Assembly (NCBI GenBank): GCA_036186865.1
Contig: AP025071.1
Location: 18,292,263 to 18,356,262 of the forward strand
Direction: 5' to 3'
DNA from: Eustoma russellianum
Lineage: Eukaryota > Streptophyta > Magnoliopsida > Gentianales > Gentianaceae
DNA: 64,000 nucleotides
The notes beneath the pieces are model-generated. The model worked only from the letters and a program-made list of their open reading frames with translations, searched no databases and was not told the origin of the DNA. Positions 46,812 through 58,477 of this stretch are shown here, piece after piece; position 1 is the first letter of the stretch; each line of letters opens with the position of its first letter. The position numbers were made by a program, and so were the translations under genes.

Positions 46812-49800
46812 TGTAGCGCCCCGGATCCTGGCCCAGCTAGATACGGTGCGCCCGCCGTACTTCACTACGGAGAGTACCAGGCGTGATCCATAACATGTCG
46901 TAGTCCATGATAAAGTACATAGACTTTCATGCTTATGCGTCAACAAGTAAGCGAAACCGTGGCAGAATAAAAACTTTAAATTACAAACGTCTACGAAATC
47001 ATCCTCAGTTTCACAACCCAAATCATAAGGTATGAAAATTCTCAAAAGTAATTGTTTCCATCCCAATTACAGATAAAGATAATCGATCACAACCAGCTCG
47101 TCATGTCTCCTAAGGCATCCATCTCGCACGTCTTACGGGTAAGGAACCCTAGGTTAATCTTCAATCTATTCTACTTTATTCCCTGCAGCCTCTGGGAGGA
47201 AAAATAGGGGGTGAGTGACAAAGTCACCAGCAAGTAAACTATAAATAATCGTGAATTAAATGGAAAGTACATACAAGAACCGAACCCCAAAAATTTTGGT
47301 TTAGAAACGTACCTGACCTCCATCCAATACCCGTCAGTGATCAACACATAATGCATCAAGATCATAACTTAACCAAGATCGTCACTTATTACAGAACATA
47401 ATTTATAAAAGATCGTAACTTAACAAAGACTGTCACTCAGTAAGATCATAACTTAGGAGCTACCAAGTCATAACAACTTAGTCTAAGTATCATGTACCAT
47501 TATTTGATGACTCATTAAATGCAACATACATGAGTATGTACGTGTGAATGCATCATGATAAAATGAAGATAAGATCTTTTGTTCTTTTCTTTCAAAACTT
47601 CATCGTCAAGAAACAATAGAGTGTTCAGATTTATTCACCCGGATCTGAGGCGGTCACTTCTTCCCTTCGAACCTATTATTCCTAGATTCGGAGCGGTAAC
47701 ATCATCACTTATCAGGTCTATTCTCTCCGGGCATGAACGGTTGATATCAGGTCTATTCTCTCTGGGCCTAAACGGTCCACATCATGAGATCAATTAATCC
47801 CGGATCTGGAGCGGGTCTTTACTGGCCAGGAAACACACACGGTACCGGTGGGAAGCGTTCTTTTAAAACAGAATCTTTTCTTTAAAAACGCTTTTTCATA
47901 TTTCTTTCTCATAAAATCAGTTCCATAAATCATGTAAATGAAGATGATGCAATGCATGACATGTACTATGCAAATCATGATATGATGCATTACATATACA
48001 CATACGTACAACTTATTCTTTATGATGGAAAATTTTCCAGAATTATCAGTCCATATACACGACCCCAATCCCTCGTGGGTTAGGCCTACTATCATGAGTG
48101 CTTGTCATACATATGCTTAAAAGTGTCATTTCTATTCATAATATAATTTTCGTGACGATACGAAATGTGTAAGACACTTAGTCTAATTAATTTCGAAACA
48201 AGGGCTGCTGAATTTCAGCAATGCAACGCCCTTTCTTTTATCTTTCATGTAAGCCCATTAAGCTTATTTCAATTTGGGCCAGCTTTGGAAAACTGTTGTA
48301 GACATACCATTAATTAGTGATCGTAAGTCCAAACCATATAACTAAGCCTAAGTCTATTAGAACAAGGCCTTACAACGAGTTCCTCAATTCTGCTCAAAAT
48401 TCTAGATTAGTGACACCCACTTAATTATGGTGAATACCCCTCAATTATTCATTCTACGATAAGTGGCTTTCATAAAAGGGTTCACATATGTCTTAAGTAG
48501 TTGTCATAAATGTTTTGCGGAATTATAATATCGTTAAAGGAACCATTTGATCTTTTTCCCAAAACCGTTACATGCTGAATTCTACAATGACCGATTTTAT
48601 TACAAATTTTATTATGACCAAACCATAAATACTTTTTCAAAAATTCCGGCTCTCAAGTTTAGTAAACACATAGGGCTCGTATTCTGCCAAAAATCAGCCC
48701 AATTGCATATTCCCAAGGTCCATCTCCTGGTCAATCATTAGGCCACATAAAATCTGTTTAGTCTAGTAATTTCCAGCATGACCAGTTTTAGTAAAAATTC
48801 CGTTTAAAATAATCCGCAACTCCTTTTAACGAAATTGCAACTCTCATAGTAAATACACCTAGGGCTAGTGTCATGCCAAAAGTTAACTAAATTGAATACC
48901 TATAAGATCTCTTTTCAGGTCCTACAAAACGGCCTAAAAATCTTCCATGCTCCAGTGAATTTCAAATTTTGTCACATTTCCTTTCTAAAAAGTCCTAACT
49001 TGCATGGTTTGACTTAAACACTTTATTAAACATCCAACACCCCTTTAGCATAGGAATTTACAGATTCAACATATTACAAACATCATATACACATCCCTTC
49101 AAAATAGCTTGAATGCCTCATATATCATTCTTTGGGCCATGCACATCATGTTCATACTAAAATCAAGCCTTGGTGTAGTTGATGCATACGCACCCTAACC
49201 CCCAAACTAGCCTGTTCATACACATGCATGGACGAAAATAATAGCTCCATAATGAACATAGTAAGTTTAACACATAAAGGACCCATCTTGTTCATATCTT
49301 ACCCCACAAGTTACAATTTCTTACAAGAACTACCTTTGTTTTCCACTCTCTCCATCCAACCGTCCCCCATCCATGTAAAAGACAAGATCTTTGTCACATT
49401 CATCCTAGGTTTGCCACATATCCATAGTTAAAAATAACAAAGATTCCACCATTGGAGCAAAGCTCACACATGCAAGCCATTATACCGTAAAATCCGAAAG
49501 TTTCACACATAAAACTTGATATTTCACAACTAAGATTAAATCTTAATGACATCTAGACATTCAAGCATACACTTTCACATTCAAGCCACAAGTATGTATA
49601 GTGTACTTGCATTTTCAACTTACTCCTCTTCTTAGCTTGAAATGTGTATGGAAAAGGTGAAACCTTCCTCTTCTTTGTGCATGCACCCCACGGTTTTGAA
49701 GGGGAAAGATACCAATGGTTAGTTCACATTCTTAAGTGAAAGATGCACTAAATAGGGGTTAGATGGACTTTCCAAATGGAACTTAAGTAGTATTCAAGCC

Positions 49801-50845
49801 TCTTAAGACTAGGATCCCACAAAAGCTTGAGACTTTTTGAGCCTAGCGACCTTGAAGGTCACGGTTTATGAGCAAGAAAAATAGCACCATAAGTTTCATC
49901 TTATGAAAAATGTAGATATCTTCTTAAGAAGGTTAGGAATACTTACCTAATACCACTTAATCTTGGAAGAACCTAGACCTTCTTGGTTTGATCCTTGGCC
50001 GTGTGGTATGGGAGAAGGGAAAAGAGAGAATTCTTCTTGCTCTTGAGGGTCCTTTGAGGGTTAGAAGGATGAGAGGATTCTCAAGTGTGCTTTAGACGGA
50101 ATTTTTCCTTCTTAGGCTATGGTTAGCTATTGGGGGGTAAGAGGGGAGGGTAAAAGATTTACCATAGTAAGGTTCAAGGGAACTAACCTTGATTACTTTA
50201 GTTAAGCAAGGTTACTTTATTATTAACCTTGGTTACTTTAGTTCAATCATGGTTACTTTTAGACTAACCTTAGTTACTTTAGTTCCATTAGGGTTACTTT
50301 AAACTTGGTTTAATGATAAGTAACCATGGTAGGATTTTAAAAATCCTCCATTATTAGCCACTTAGGGCATCCGACGGTTGGGGTCTTTAATGACCCAACC
50401 ATGCTTTATTCTCATTTAATAGTTACTTTCTCTTTACTTATTTTTTTTTCTTTCCCCCATTTTCTTTTAAAATATGTAATTAGAAAATCATTGAGCCCCC
50501 TTTTTGGGCTAAGGGCCAAAAATTGGTAGCATTGGGAACAATTTTGCCCATTTTCTGGGCTCACTTATAAGGTGCCCTTATGATTTCTCCTATTGAAATC
50601 TTAGGAAATTCCTATAAGGCCTTTTTACCCTTATGGCCGAAATCTCCCAAGCCCTTGGTAGTGAATTGGGTCCCTTCACATGGTCCAATATTCAGGCTTG
50701 AAATTTTATATACTACTTTCCGCAACATAATCTAATATAAATAAAATAAAAATAATCATCAAATAAATTATGCTTGAAGATAAAATTTTCATAAACTCTC
50801 TTGGTTAAGTCGTAAGTACAAGGTGGTTCCTTGTTGGGTACAACA
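46812..50845 (-). repeat. 3' LTR of gypsy D (4034 bp)
   Basis: On the plus strand it begins TGTAGCGCCCCGG and ends GGGTACAACA. It contains short subrepeats of the form CAGGTCTATTCTCTCYGGG followed by MRTGAACGGT around 47715-47780. No protein-coding signal. Confidence 0.9.
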
Positions 50846-50859
50846 TCCTCCCCCCCCCC
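50846..50859 (-). promoter_or_regulatory. Polypurine tract of gypsy D
   Basis: On the minus strand a run of ten Gs followed by AGGA directly precedes the 3' LTR. Confidence 0.8.
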
Positions 50860-50893
50860 TTATTACAAGTTTCGTCCTTGAAACTTAGAATCG

Positions 50894-52180
50894 TTAGTCG
50901 AAGAGGTGAGGGTACAAGTTCTTAATGTTTTCCTCCACTTCCAAGGTAGCTTCATCAATTGAATGGTTCTTCCATTGCACTTTGACCATAGGTATAGATC
51001 GTCTCCTTAATGCCTTTTCCTTACGATCAATTATCTTTTTCGGTTCTTCCAAGTATGTCGCGTCGGCTTCGATTTTCAAAGGTTGTTCCTCTATAACATG
51101 GCTAGGCTCGTGCACATACCGACGAAGTTGAGATACATGAAATACATCATGTAATTGAGATAGTGAGGGCGGTAGTGCTAGTCGATAAGCAACTTCTCCA
51201 ATTCTTTCAAGAACCTCATAGGGTCCAATGAACCTTGGACTTAATTTTCCTTTGATACCAGACCTTTTAACTCCTTTGGACAGCGATACCTTTAAGAATA
51301 CCTTCTCCCCAACTTGAAATTCCAACGGTCGCTGCTTCTCATCTGCCCAAACCTTACTTCTATCTTGGGCCGCTTGTAACCTTTGCTTTATGATCCTTAT
51401 CTGCTCTCGAGTTTGTTCTACTAGATCCGGTCCGGTAAGAATCTTGTCTCCGATTTCATCCCAGTAGAGCGGAGAACGGCACTTTCTTCCATAAAGTGCT
51501 TCATACGGAGCCATCCCTATAGATCGATGATAACTATTGTTATAAGAGCATTCTACCAGTTTGAGACTCCGATCCCAACTTCTTCCAAAGTCGAGTATTC
51601 AATATCACAACATGTCTTCCAGTGTCTGAATGGTTCTTTCCGATTGACCATCTGTTTGGCGATGAAATGTTGAGCTCATTCGAATTTCAGTGCCCATGGC
51701 TTTCTGAAAAGCTGTACAAAATCGTGATGTGAAGCGAGGGTCGCGGTCACAAAAAATGCTTAGGGGCACTCCATGAAGACTCACAATTTGTTCAACATAC
51801 ATTGTAGCCAATTTCTCCATCGGAGCCTTGATCGTCATAGCCATGAAGTGAGCGGACTTTGTTAAACGATCGACGACTACCCAAATGGTATCGTGTCCGC
51901 TCTTTGTTCTTGGTAGGTCCGTAACAAAATCCTTAGTAATGTGGTCCCACTTCCACTCAGGAACTTCAAGAGGTTGTAGTAACCCAGCGGGTCTCTGATG
52001 TTCCGCTTTCACCTTCTGGCAAACAAGGCATTTCTCTACGAACTCCGCAATTTGTCTTTTCATGCCATGCCACCAGAATCTTTGTTTCAAATCTTGATAC
52101 ATCTTATTGGCTCCAGGGTGAATAGACAATCGGGAGTTGTGGGCTTCACGAAGAACTTCATTCTTTAGGTCCTCATTGTT
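50894..52180 (-). pseudogene. Integrase with chromodomain-like tail, gypsy D
   Basis: The zinc region has HPGANKMYQDLKQRFWW and KCLVCQKVKAEHQ (51990-52125). The core has the first Asp in DHITKDFV, then VVVDRLTKSAHF, CDRDPRFTSRF with the second Asp, and RQTDGQSERTIQTL with the Glu. Two stops near 51595-51605 interrupt the core. An open stretch from 51514 follows with PYEALYGRKCRSPLYWDE, the GPYEVLERIGEVAYRL block and HDVFHVSQLRRY. It ends in VKVQWKNHSIDEATLE...YPHLFD, stop at 50894, the chromodomain-like tail of Tekay-type integrases that may guide insertion into heterochromatin. Confidence 0.85.
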
Positions 52181-53418
52181 GGGTACACATAGTCTTTCTC
52201 AGAACCACAAGCTGTTATCATTTCTGACCTTAAACTCATTAGATGGTTTCATTCTCACCCGGTCCTTTATTTTATTTAAGGTTTCATCCTTTTCTTGACC
52301 TTCCTTAATCTTGTCTATCAGCGAAGGGATCAATACCAACTTTGCGAGCATGCCTTCAATTGAATCAACCTCCTCCAGATCAAATTCTTCCATGTCACGC
52401 TGCAAAGGTGGTTGACGCGGATGGCTTGTCTTTCTACTTAATGCGTCAGCTACCTTATTGGCTTTTCCTGGATGATACTGAATCGATAGGTCGTAGTCCT
52501 TCATTAACTCTAGCCATCTGCGTTGACGCATGTTTAGTTCTTTTTGGGTGAAAAGATACTTAAGGCTCTTGTGGTCTGTGAAAATTTCGCACTTCTCACT
52601 GTACAGATAGTGCCTCCATATTTTTAGTGCAAAGACTACGGCTGCTAATTCAAGATCATGTACGGGGTAGTTTGTTCAAATGGCTTTAACTGTCGGGATT
52701 CATACGCAATCACTCGATCTTTTTGCATTAGTACGCATCCAAGCCCGTTCTTAGAGGCATCACTGTACACCACAAAGTTTTCACCAGGAATGGATTGTGC
52801 TAAAACTGGGGCGGAGGTCAGCTTCTTCTTTAATTCAGTAAAACTCTTTTCACAATCTGAGATCCATTGGAACTTGGTTTTCTTTTGGGTCAAATGGGTA
52901 AGAGGCATAGCGATTCGAGAAAATCCTTCAACAAACTTGCAATAGTAGCCAGTGAGATCGAGAAAACTCCGCACCTCTGTAACGTTGGTTGGTTTGGGCC
53001 ACTCTGCGATTGCCTCGATTTTCTTGGGATCTACAGATATACCATCTTCGGACATCACCTGTCCCAGAAATGCTACACTGCGTAGCCAGAATTAACATTT
53101 ACTAAATTTAGCATACAGTTGTTTTCTTCGTAGAATGTCAAGGATGATCCTTAAATGGTTTATGTGGGTCTCTTCGTCAGGTGAGTAAATCAAAATATCG
53201 TCGATGAAGACTACAACGAACTTGCCCAGTTGTTCTTGAAAGACTCGATTCATTAGATCCATAAACGCTGCGGGGGTGTTTGTCAGTCTGAATGGCATTA
53301 CTAGAAATTCGTAATGTCCACAACGGGTTCTGAATGCAGTTTTCGGGACATCCTCAGCTTTGATCTTCAGTTGGAAATATCCTGAGCGAAGATCAATTTT
53401 ACTGAAAATTCGTGCCCC
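52181..53418 (-). pseudogene. RT second exon and RNase H, gypsy D
   Basis: Downstream of the intron-like segment the frame reads GARIFSKIDLRSGYFQLKIK, RTRCGHYEFLVMPF, TPAAFMDLMNRVFQ and VVFIDDILIYS, with the catalytic DD intact. A stop lies near 53092 in AKFSKC-stop-FW. RNase H follows with NFVVYSDASKNGLGCVLMQ (52645-53058), a frame change near 52650, DHKSLKYLFTQKELNMRQRRW and the linker HPGKANKVADALSRK (52199-52531). A further stop at 52199 separates it from the integrase. Confidence 0.85.
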
Positions 53419-53488
53419 CTGCATCATGATACTCTTAAGTAGGGTTTATAATAGACTTATTACTAAAATAAAGTTTTGAATTGCTTAC
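53419..53488 (-). other. Intron-like segment 2 in RT of gypsy D (70 nt)
   Basis: On the minus strand the segment begins GTAAGC after exon end CTTCAG and ends ATGATGCAG before GGGGCACG. It is AT-rich and contains in-frame stops. Removing exactly these 70 bases joins DLFDQLQ to GARIFSK, as found uninterrupted in gypsy C (FDQLKGARVFSK near 27300). All three splice features (donor, acceptor, frame) agree. Splicing itself is inferred. Confidence 0.75.
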
Positions 53489-54330
53489 CTGAAGTTGATC
53501 GAACAGATCATCGATCCTAGGCAATGGGTACTTGTTCTTTATAGTGATTTTGTTGAGCTCCTGATAATCAATACATAACCGCATACTTCCGTCCTTTTTC
53601 TTGACAAATAGTACGGGAGCTCCCCAAGGTGAAACACTTGGGCAAATAAGTTTCTTCTCTAGCAGTTTGCGTAACTGTTCCTTCAACTCTTTTAGTTCCG
53701 CAGGTGCCATTCGATAGGGAGCTTTTGATATTGTCTCAGCTCCCGGAACTAGATTGATTTCAAAAGATATATCTCGGTCCAGAGGAAGACCTGGTAACTC
53801 TTCCAGAAAAACATCTGGATATTCCCAGGCCACTGGTACTTGAGAGAGGTCGGAGGGTGCTTGATCGACATATATTGCATATACGAGAAACCCTTTATGC
53901 CCTTTCCTCAACTCCTTACTGGCGCGAATCATATTTATACAAGTGTTCTTAGGGCACTTCTTCAACTTTGATCCTCCTTGAAAGGTCACATCCTTACGTG
54001 CGGGGTCCTTAAAGGTAACTCGCTTTTCATTACAATCGATATTGGCAAAATTCTTGGAGAGCCAATCCATTCCAAGAATTACATCGAAGTCCGTCATGGG
54101 CATGGGAATTAAGTATGCGTCAAACCGATGGTCATCAAACTCAAGTTCGCAGTTTCTGTGGATATGGTGAGACACAAGCACCTGTTCCCCAGCTGCTTGG
54201 ATTCTATAGGGTGCATCACTATAGGTTGGGTTATGCTTAATATTCTTTGTGAATTTCTTAGATATGAAGGAGTGGCTAGCACCACTATCAAATAGCAGAT
54301 TGGCAGGTACTGAACATACTAAAATAGCTC
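53489..54330 (-). pseudogene. Protease and RT first exon, gypsy D
   Basis: The frame opens just after intron-like segment 1 with AILVCSVPANLLFDSGASHSF, an aspartic protease with intact DSGA, continuing MTDFDVILGMDWL. It passes into RT with APYRMAPAELKELKEQL, SPWGAPVLFVKKKDG, RLCIDYQELNKITIKN and PLPRIDDLFDQLQ. No stop occurs between 54330 and 53489, so this is the best preserved coding part of D. The ORF extends upstream to 54343 only because of an ATG inside the intron-like segment. Confidence 0.85.
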
Positions 54331-54405
54331 CTGAATCATGCAATACTTACTAAGCAACTATAGGGAAACAGTACTTACAAAAGTTTGCACAATTTTAGAA
54401 TATAC
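54331..54405 (-). other. Intron-like segment 1 at gag-protease boundary of gypsy D (75 nt)
   Basis: On the minus strand it starts GTATATTC after GTGACAG and ends TGCATGATTCAG before GAGCTATT. Removing it joins DVVTG to AILVCSVPA in one frame, the arrangement gypsy C has without interruption. If retained, translation reads Gly-Ile-Phe and then a TAA at 54395-54397. A possible branch point is CTTAG about 25 bases from the acceptor. Its position at the end of Gag suggests a switch between Gag alone and Gag-Pol. This is inference from sequence only. Confidence 0.75.
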
Positions 54406-55487
54406 CTGTCACCACATCGTTGGCCTCTTCAGCAGCTGCGTCAGTCATGGCGTGAACTCTCGCGTTTGTACGCTGACACTGATTCTTAGGTGGTTGCTGT
54501 TGCTGGGCCCCCTTCTCCGGGCACTCCTTGGCCATGTGTCCGGTCTTCCCACATCCATAGCAGGTAGTTTTCTTATTTAGACAGTCCTTGAGGATGTGGC
54601 CTGCCCTGCCGCATCCGAAGCATTTCCCTGTCTGGTAATAACATTCTCCCACATGGCGCTTACCGCAATGAGGGCAGCTCGGAATAGCAGATTGTTGGCT
54701 CTGGTGCTTGGACTGGTTCTTTTGGGAATGGCGTTGGAACCGATTCTTTCCTTGGCGCCCTGGGCCCCTTGAGGTTTGTTTAGCAGATTTGCGGGGCCCT
54801 CTGCTCCCGGACGTTTCCCTTCCTCTTTTCTGGCCGAACTCATCACGGCGAATGATATCTCTTTCTATTCTGTAACACGCGTCCAATAGTGCACCAAAAT
54901 TTGCTGGGTTTGCATTGACCAACCATGTTCGAATCCTAGGGTTTAACCCTCTTTCAAACTTCAGCATCTTGGTTTCTTCATCATTCATGGTGGATGGTTG
55001 GAATCTCTCCAAAGCTATGAACTTGTTGGCATAATCAGCGACTGTCATTCCTTGTTCTTGCATTAGTGATTCAAACTCGTGTCTTTTCTGCAGTTTGACG
55101 GAGGGTGGTATGTAGAACTTGTTGAATTCCTAGAGAAATCTCTCCCATGAAATTGGCCTGGGTAGAGATTGCAGATTGGCCTTCCACCACTGGTTGGCCT
55201 CTCCCACTAGAAATGGCCTGACTGCCTGAGTCTTTACCTCCTCAGGTGCTCTAATCAGTTCAAAAAAGTTTTCTACTTCGTCTAGCCACTTCTCAGAGGC
55301 ATCTGGATCTAATTTTCCTTCAAACGGCAGAACATTGGCTCTTTTAAACTTTTCAAAGTAGTATTGGGCATCCCTGACTGGCTCGTGAGGTTGGGGGTTA
55401 TTCTGTTGCAGCATCACTTGACCAATTTGAGTGACTGTCTGGCAAAAATTCTTAAAGGCATTGATATCTGGCATCATCTGTGGTAAA
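54406..55487 (-). pseudogene. Gag of gypsy D, main part with zinc knuckles
   Basis: From the solo LTR boundary the minus strand reads MMPDINAFKNFCQTV, FKRANVLPFEGKLDPD, WLDEVENFFELI, then a TAG at 55130-55132 in RFL-stop-EFNKFYIPP, then MTVADYANKFIALERF and LNPRIRTWL of the retrotransposon gag domain. A basic region follows. A CPHCGKRHVGEC pattern precedes two CCHC knuckles, CFGCGRAGHILKDC and CYGCGKTGHMAKEC. It ends at ANDVVTG next to intron-like segment 1. The single stop codon and the solo LTR disable this copy. Confidence 0.85.
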
Positions 55488-58019
55488 TGTTGAGAAATAT
55501 GTTTGGATAATTTTCAAAGTCATGATTTTAAGTGTTTAATACTTAAAAATGTCATACATGGTGTTATATGTGATTAAAAGTTAAAAAAAGTTGACATCGG
55601 TCTCTCAGGTTGTTGTACATCGATCGATGTCTAAGGTTTTTAGAAATAATTTTCTAAAATGTGATAAAATGATTGTTTTCATTTGTACATGATTTATACA
55701 TGTTCATTATGTGCTTATTATGTGTTTTTGGTGATTATTATTGTCTTGTGACTAACGTGCCTTGGAAGTTTCTACAACTTACCAAAAAGGGCAAAATTGG
55801 TATTTTGAGTTTTGTAGGAACATGATATGGTGGAAATATTTCAAGAGCATATTCTTATACTATTTATCATGACAAAGTTGATATCATGATTATTTATGAC
55901 CATCTGGGACATTTCTGGAGTTTTCTCACACCAGGGGTATTTTGGTCATTTTACCCCCAAGGGTATTTTTGGTATTTTCACCCAAGAAATCTCTTGAGCA
56001 TATTATTATCTTCATTCTGGAGCTGTGTTATTGTTATTTTGAAGATAATATGGTGATCTTATATCTTATTCTCTCAACCGATGATATTATTGACTATAGC
56101 TGGATATGTGACGATTTGAGATGTCACATTCTATTTTTTCTTGAAGACTCTCTTATATATGTTATAAGAGAACATTTATCATCATTTTTCAGAGATGTTA
56201 AAGGCGTCAAAGGTGTGGAAATGATCTCAACATATTAGAAGAAATATTGGGGAATTTCGGTGTTACACGTTGACATAATCTTGTCAATTGTTATCTATTT
56301 ATTTCTGCTTCAAAAATCTGAGTTGCTACACTTATATATATGTGGAAAAACGTGAATATGATGGTGGATATGATGTGGAGTTCATTTTATGAGTTGGAGA
56401 CAAGTGGACCAACCAAAAAGGAGCTAGTTGGCAAAATTGCCAACTTGAAATTTACTAAAAATAGCCAACGGCTATATTGTTTTATTGGTGAAATTTCAGC
56501 AGATTTTTGAAGTCAAATGAAGACTTCACATGTCCTATTATGGTGCTTGAAGTTGGGGATAATTTGGTGTATTATCCTTTCTCATTTTGTTAAGGAAAAA
56601 CAAAATCATTTTTTGGAAAAATGGTTTAGTAGCCAACGGCTACTTACTAAAGTTTGGAGCAGATTTTTGACTTTCAAATGTTAAATTCCACATGCCTATT
56701 ATCTTGCCAAAGAGTTGAGAAGATGATGGAGTTGTTATGGTGCTATTATCTTCACATTTTCAAGATAATTCCAAGTCATCTTTGAGCTGAAAATTTCGGC
56801 CAACATGGAGTGCCAAGGTGGACCAATCATTGTGTTTTATTTTGCCAAGTGTACAAAGCCAACCAATGATGAGAAGACATTTGGAGTTGATGATGAAGAT
56901 GATGACACATTGGCATTCTTATCTTCAAGGCTCAAATCACACTATAAATAGAGGCATTGGTGAAGGAGATGAAACACACTTGAAGCTCACAAGCATTCTA
57001 TAGCTTTCATCTTGTTCTTGTTGTTGTATTTTGTTGTAGCAAAGTTGTTCTTGATATTTTGGTGAGCTACAAGCCTCTTGAGCTTCATTTGTAAGATTGA
57101 TTAGCCATCTTTATAAGGCTACATCAATAGGTGTTAGAGGAGTTGCAACTAAGTGTTGCTTAGAAGGTGATTATCCAAGTCTTGAATAGGGTTGGTGTAT
57201 AACCCAAGGATCAAGCTTGGCTCTTGTTGTAAGGTGTTCATTTCATAGTGAAATCCAAGGAAAGGTGTTCCTTGGGACTGGAGTAGGTCACATTGACCGA
57301 ACCAGGATAAATCCTCGGTGTTCTTCTCTTGTTTCTTTATTTCTGTTTTCTGCCCGTTTTTGACTGCAGTTTTCACCCAAATTCACACAATTTGAAAAAA
57401 TAGATAAACATTTTCAAAATTCGTGATTTTTGGTGGAGTTATACTTCAGACTGCTAGCTTTCATTTGCAACAAGAATCACTTGATTTGAGCAAGGGAAAG
57501 TTAGTCTTTCAGTCTTTGCAAGATAACTGCTCCAATCTGGCTGCAATCTGACCAGTTTTGAGAAAACTTAAATTCTGTATTTTTCAAGAATTGTTTGAGG
57601 TCAGAGCCTTTTGGAAACTTCATCTACACATCCTAAGGAGTGTTTTGATATAAAGATCAACCTGTTTGGTTGAGTATTCAAAGAGAAACACTATTTGCAA
57701 AATCAGCAACATTCTGTCCAATTCTGTCCAGATTGACCATCTGAATCTTTTTATTTGTTTGAAGGGTCAAACGATCTTCTTTTTGTCTGATTTTTGGAAA
57801 GAGTCTTGTTAACTCATTCAGCTTGAATTCTGGAAAGTTTCATAATTTTTGGAGTTGTGTACAATTATTTGTGAATTTTTGAAAAACGGGTTCTGAATCT
57901 GAGGTGGTCTCAGATTCTGTTTTCAAAGGGGATTTTAACAAAGGGCTGTAGTGTAATTTCCGCTAACCACTATTCACCCCCCCCTCTAGTGGTGTTTATT
58001 GCAGTTGCACGGTCCAACA
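55488..58019 (+). mobile_element. Solo LTR of the copia B family inside gag of gypsy D
   Basis: It starts TGTTGAGAAATATG and ends GGTCCAACA, matching the copia B LTRs (9355-11935, 17771-19503) end to end in opposite orientation. TSD GTAAA lies at 55483-55487 and 58020-58024. It carries the TATA box CTATAAATAG (56942-56951). It ends at its own TSD, without primer site, polypurine tract or internal region, so LTR-LTR recombination removed the rest. Joining the flanks minus one TSD restores D's Gag frame. Confidence 0.92.
56942..56951 (+). promoter_or_regulatory. TATA box of the copia B-family solo LTR
   Basis: CTATAAATAG, identical to 10421-10430. It lies in the same flanking context and is intact here. 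Confidence 0.65.
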
Positions 58020-58170
58020 GTAAAGGCCCCTGGGGTGGGGGTACGTTCTGAACCGGAGGCAGATTTTGGTCTTGCGGTGACGGTGGTGGAGGGACCTGTG
58101 CAGGTGCAGGAGGAATAGGTTCCTGCACCTCTGGTCTAGCTCTTGCCGGTCGGCCCCTTGGTCGTACCAT
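58020..58170 (-). pseudogene. Gag N-terminus of gypsy D
   Basis: The start is at 58170 (MVRPRGRPARARP). A Pro/Gln-rich leader with PPAPAQVPPPPSPQDQ follows up to the solo LTR, and Gag continues at 55487. An upstream in-frame ATG at 58200 is less likely: gypsy E starts its Gag at the equivalent MAWPRGRLARARP. Confidence 0.8.
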
Positions 58171-58464
58171 CTGCATTATGCAGTGTCGGGTTTTATTCAA
58201 TGTGGGAATGTCATAATAAGTGGCAGAATTTAATTTATTCCAATAGCATATCTAAGGGGCATGCACGTACATACGTTTTAAATTAAATTCTGTAATTTGT
58301 CGTCAATTAGGGTTCTATCAATAGGCCGAACCCTAATTTTCTAGTGTAAGTCATCCTAGTCTAAGGTCAACTCTCATCTAGGATCAGAACTTAGATTTAA
58401 GATCAAGCTTAGTTGTCTACGATCATGACCTAGTTCTATATTCTGCCCGGATCTAGAGCCTCAG

Positions 58465-58476
58465 CTCTGATACCAC
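58465..58476 (-). promoter_or_regulatory. Primer binding site of gypsy D
   Basis: On the minus strand TGGTATCAGAGC begins shortly after the 5' LTR end, as in C and E. It matches initiator-Met tRNA. Confidence 0.85.
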
Positions 58477-58477
58477 C

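Noticed and set aside
53419..54405. Gypsy D as an Ogre-type element because of its introns
   Set aside because: Domain content (chromodomain-like integrase tail, Tekay-like RT motifs, no extra ORF before gag) does not fit Ogre. Only the idea of a gag-pol intron is shared.
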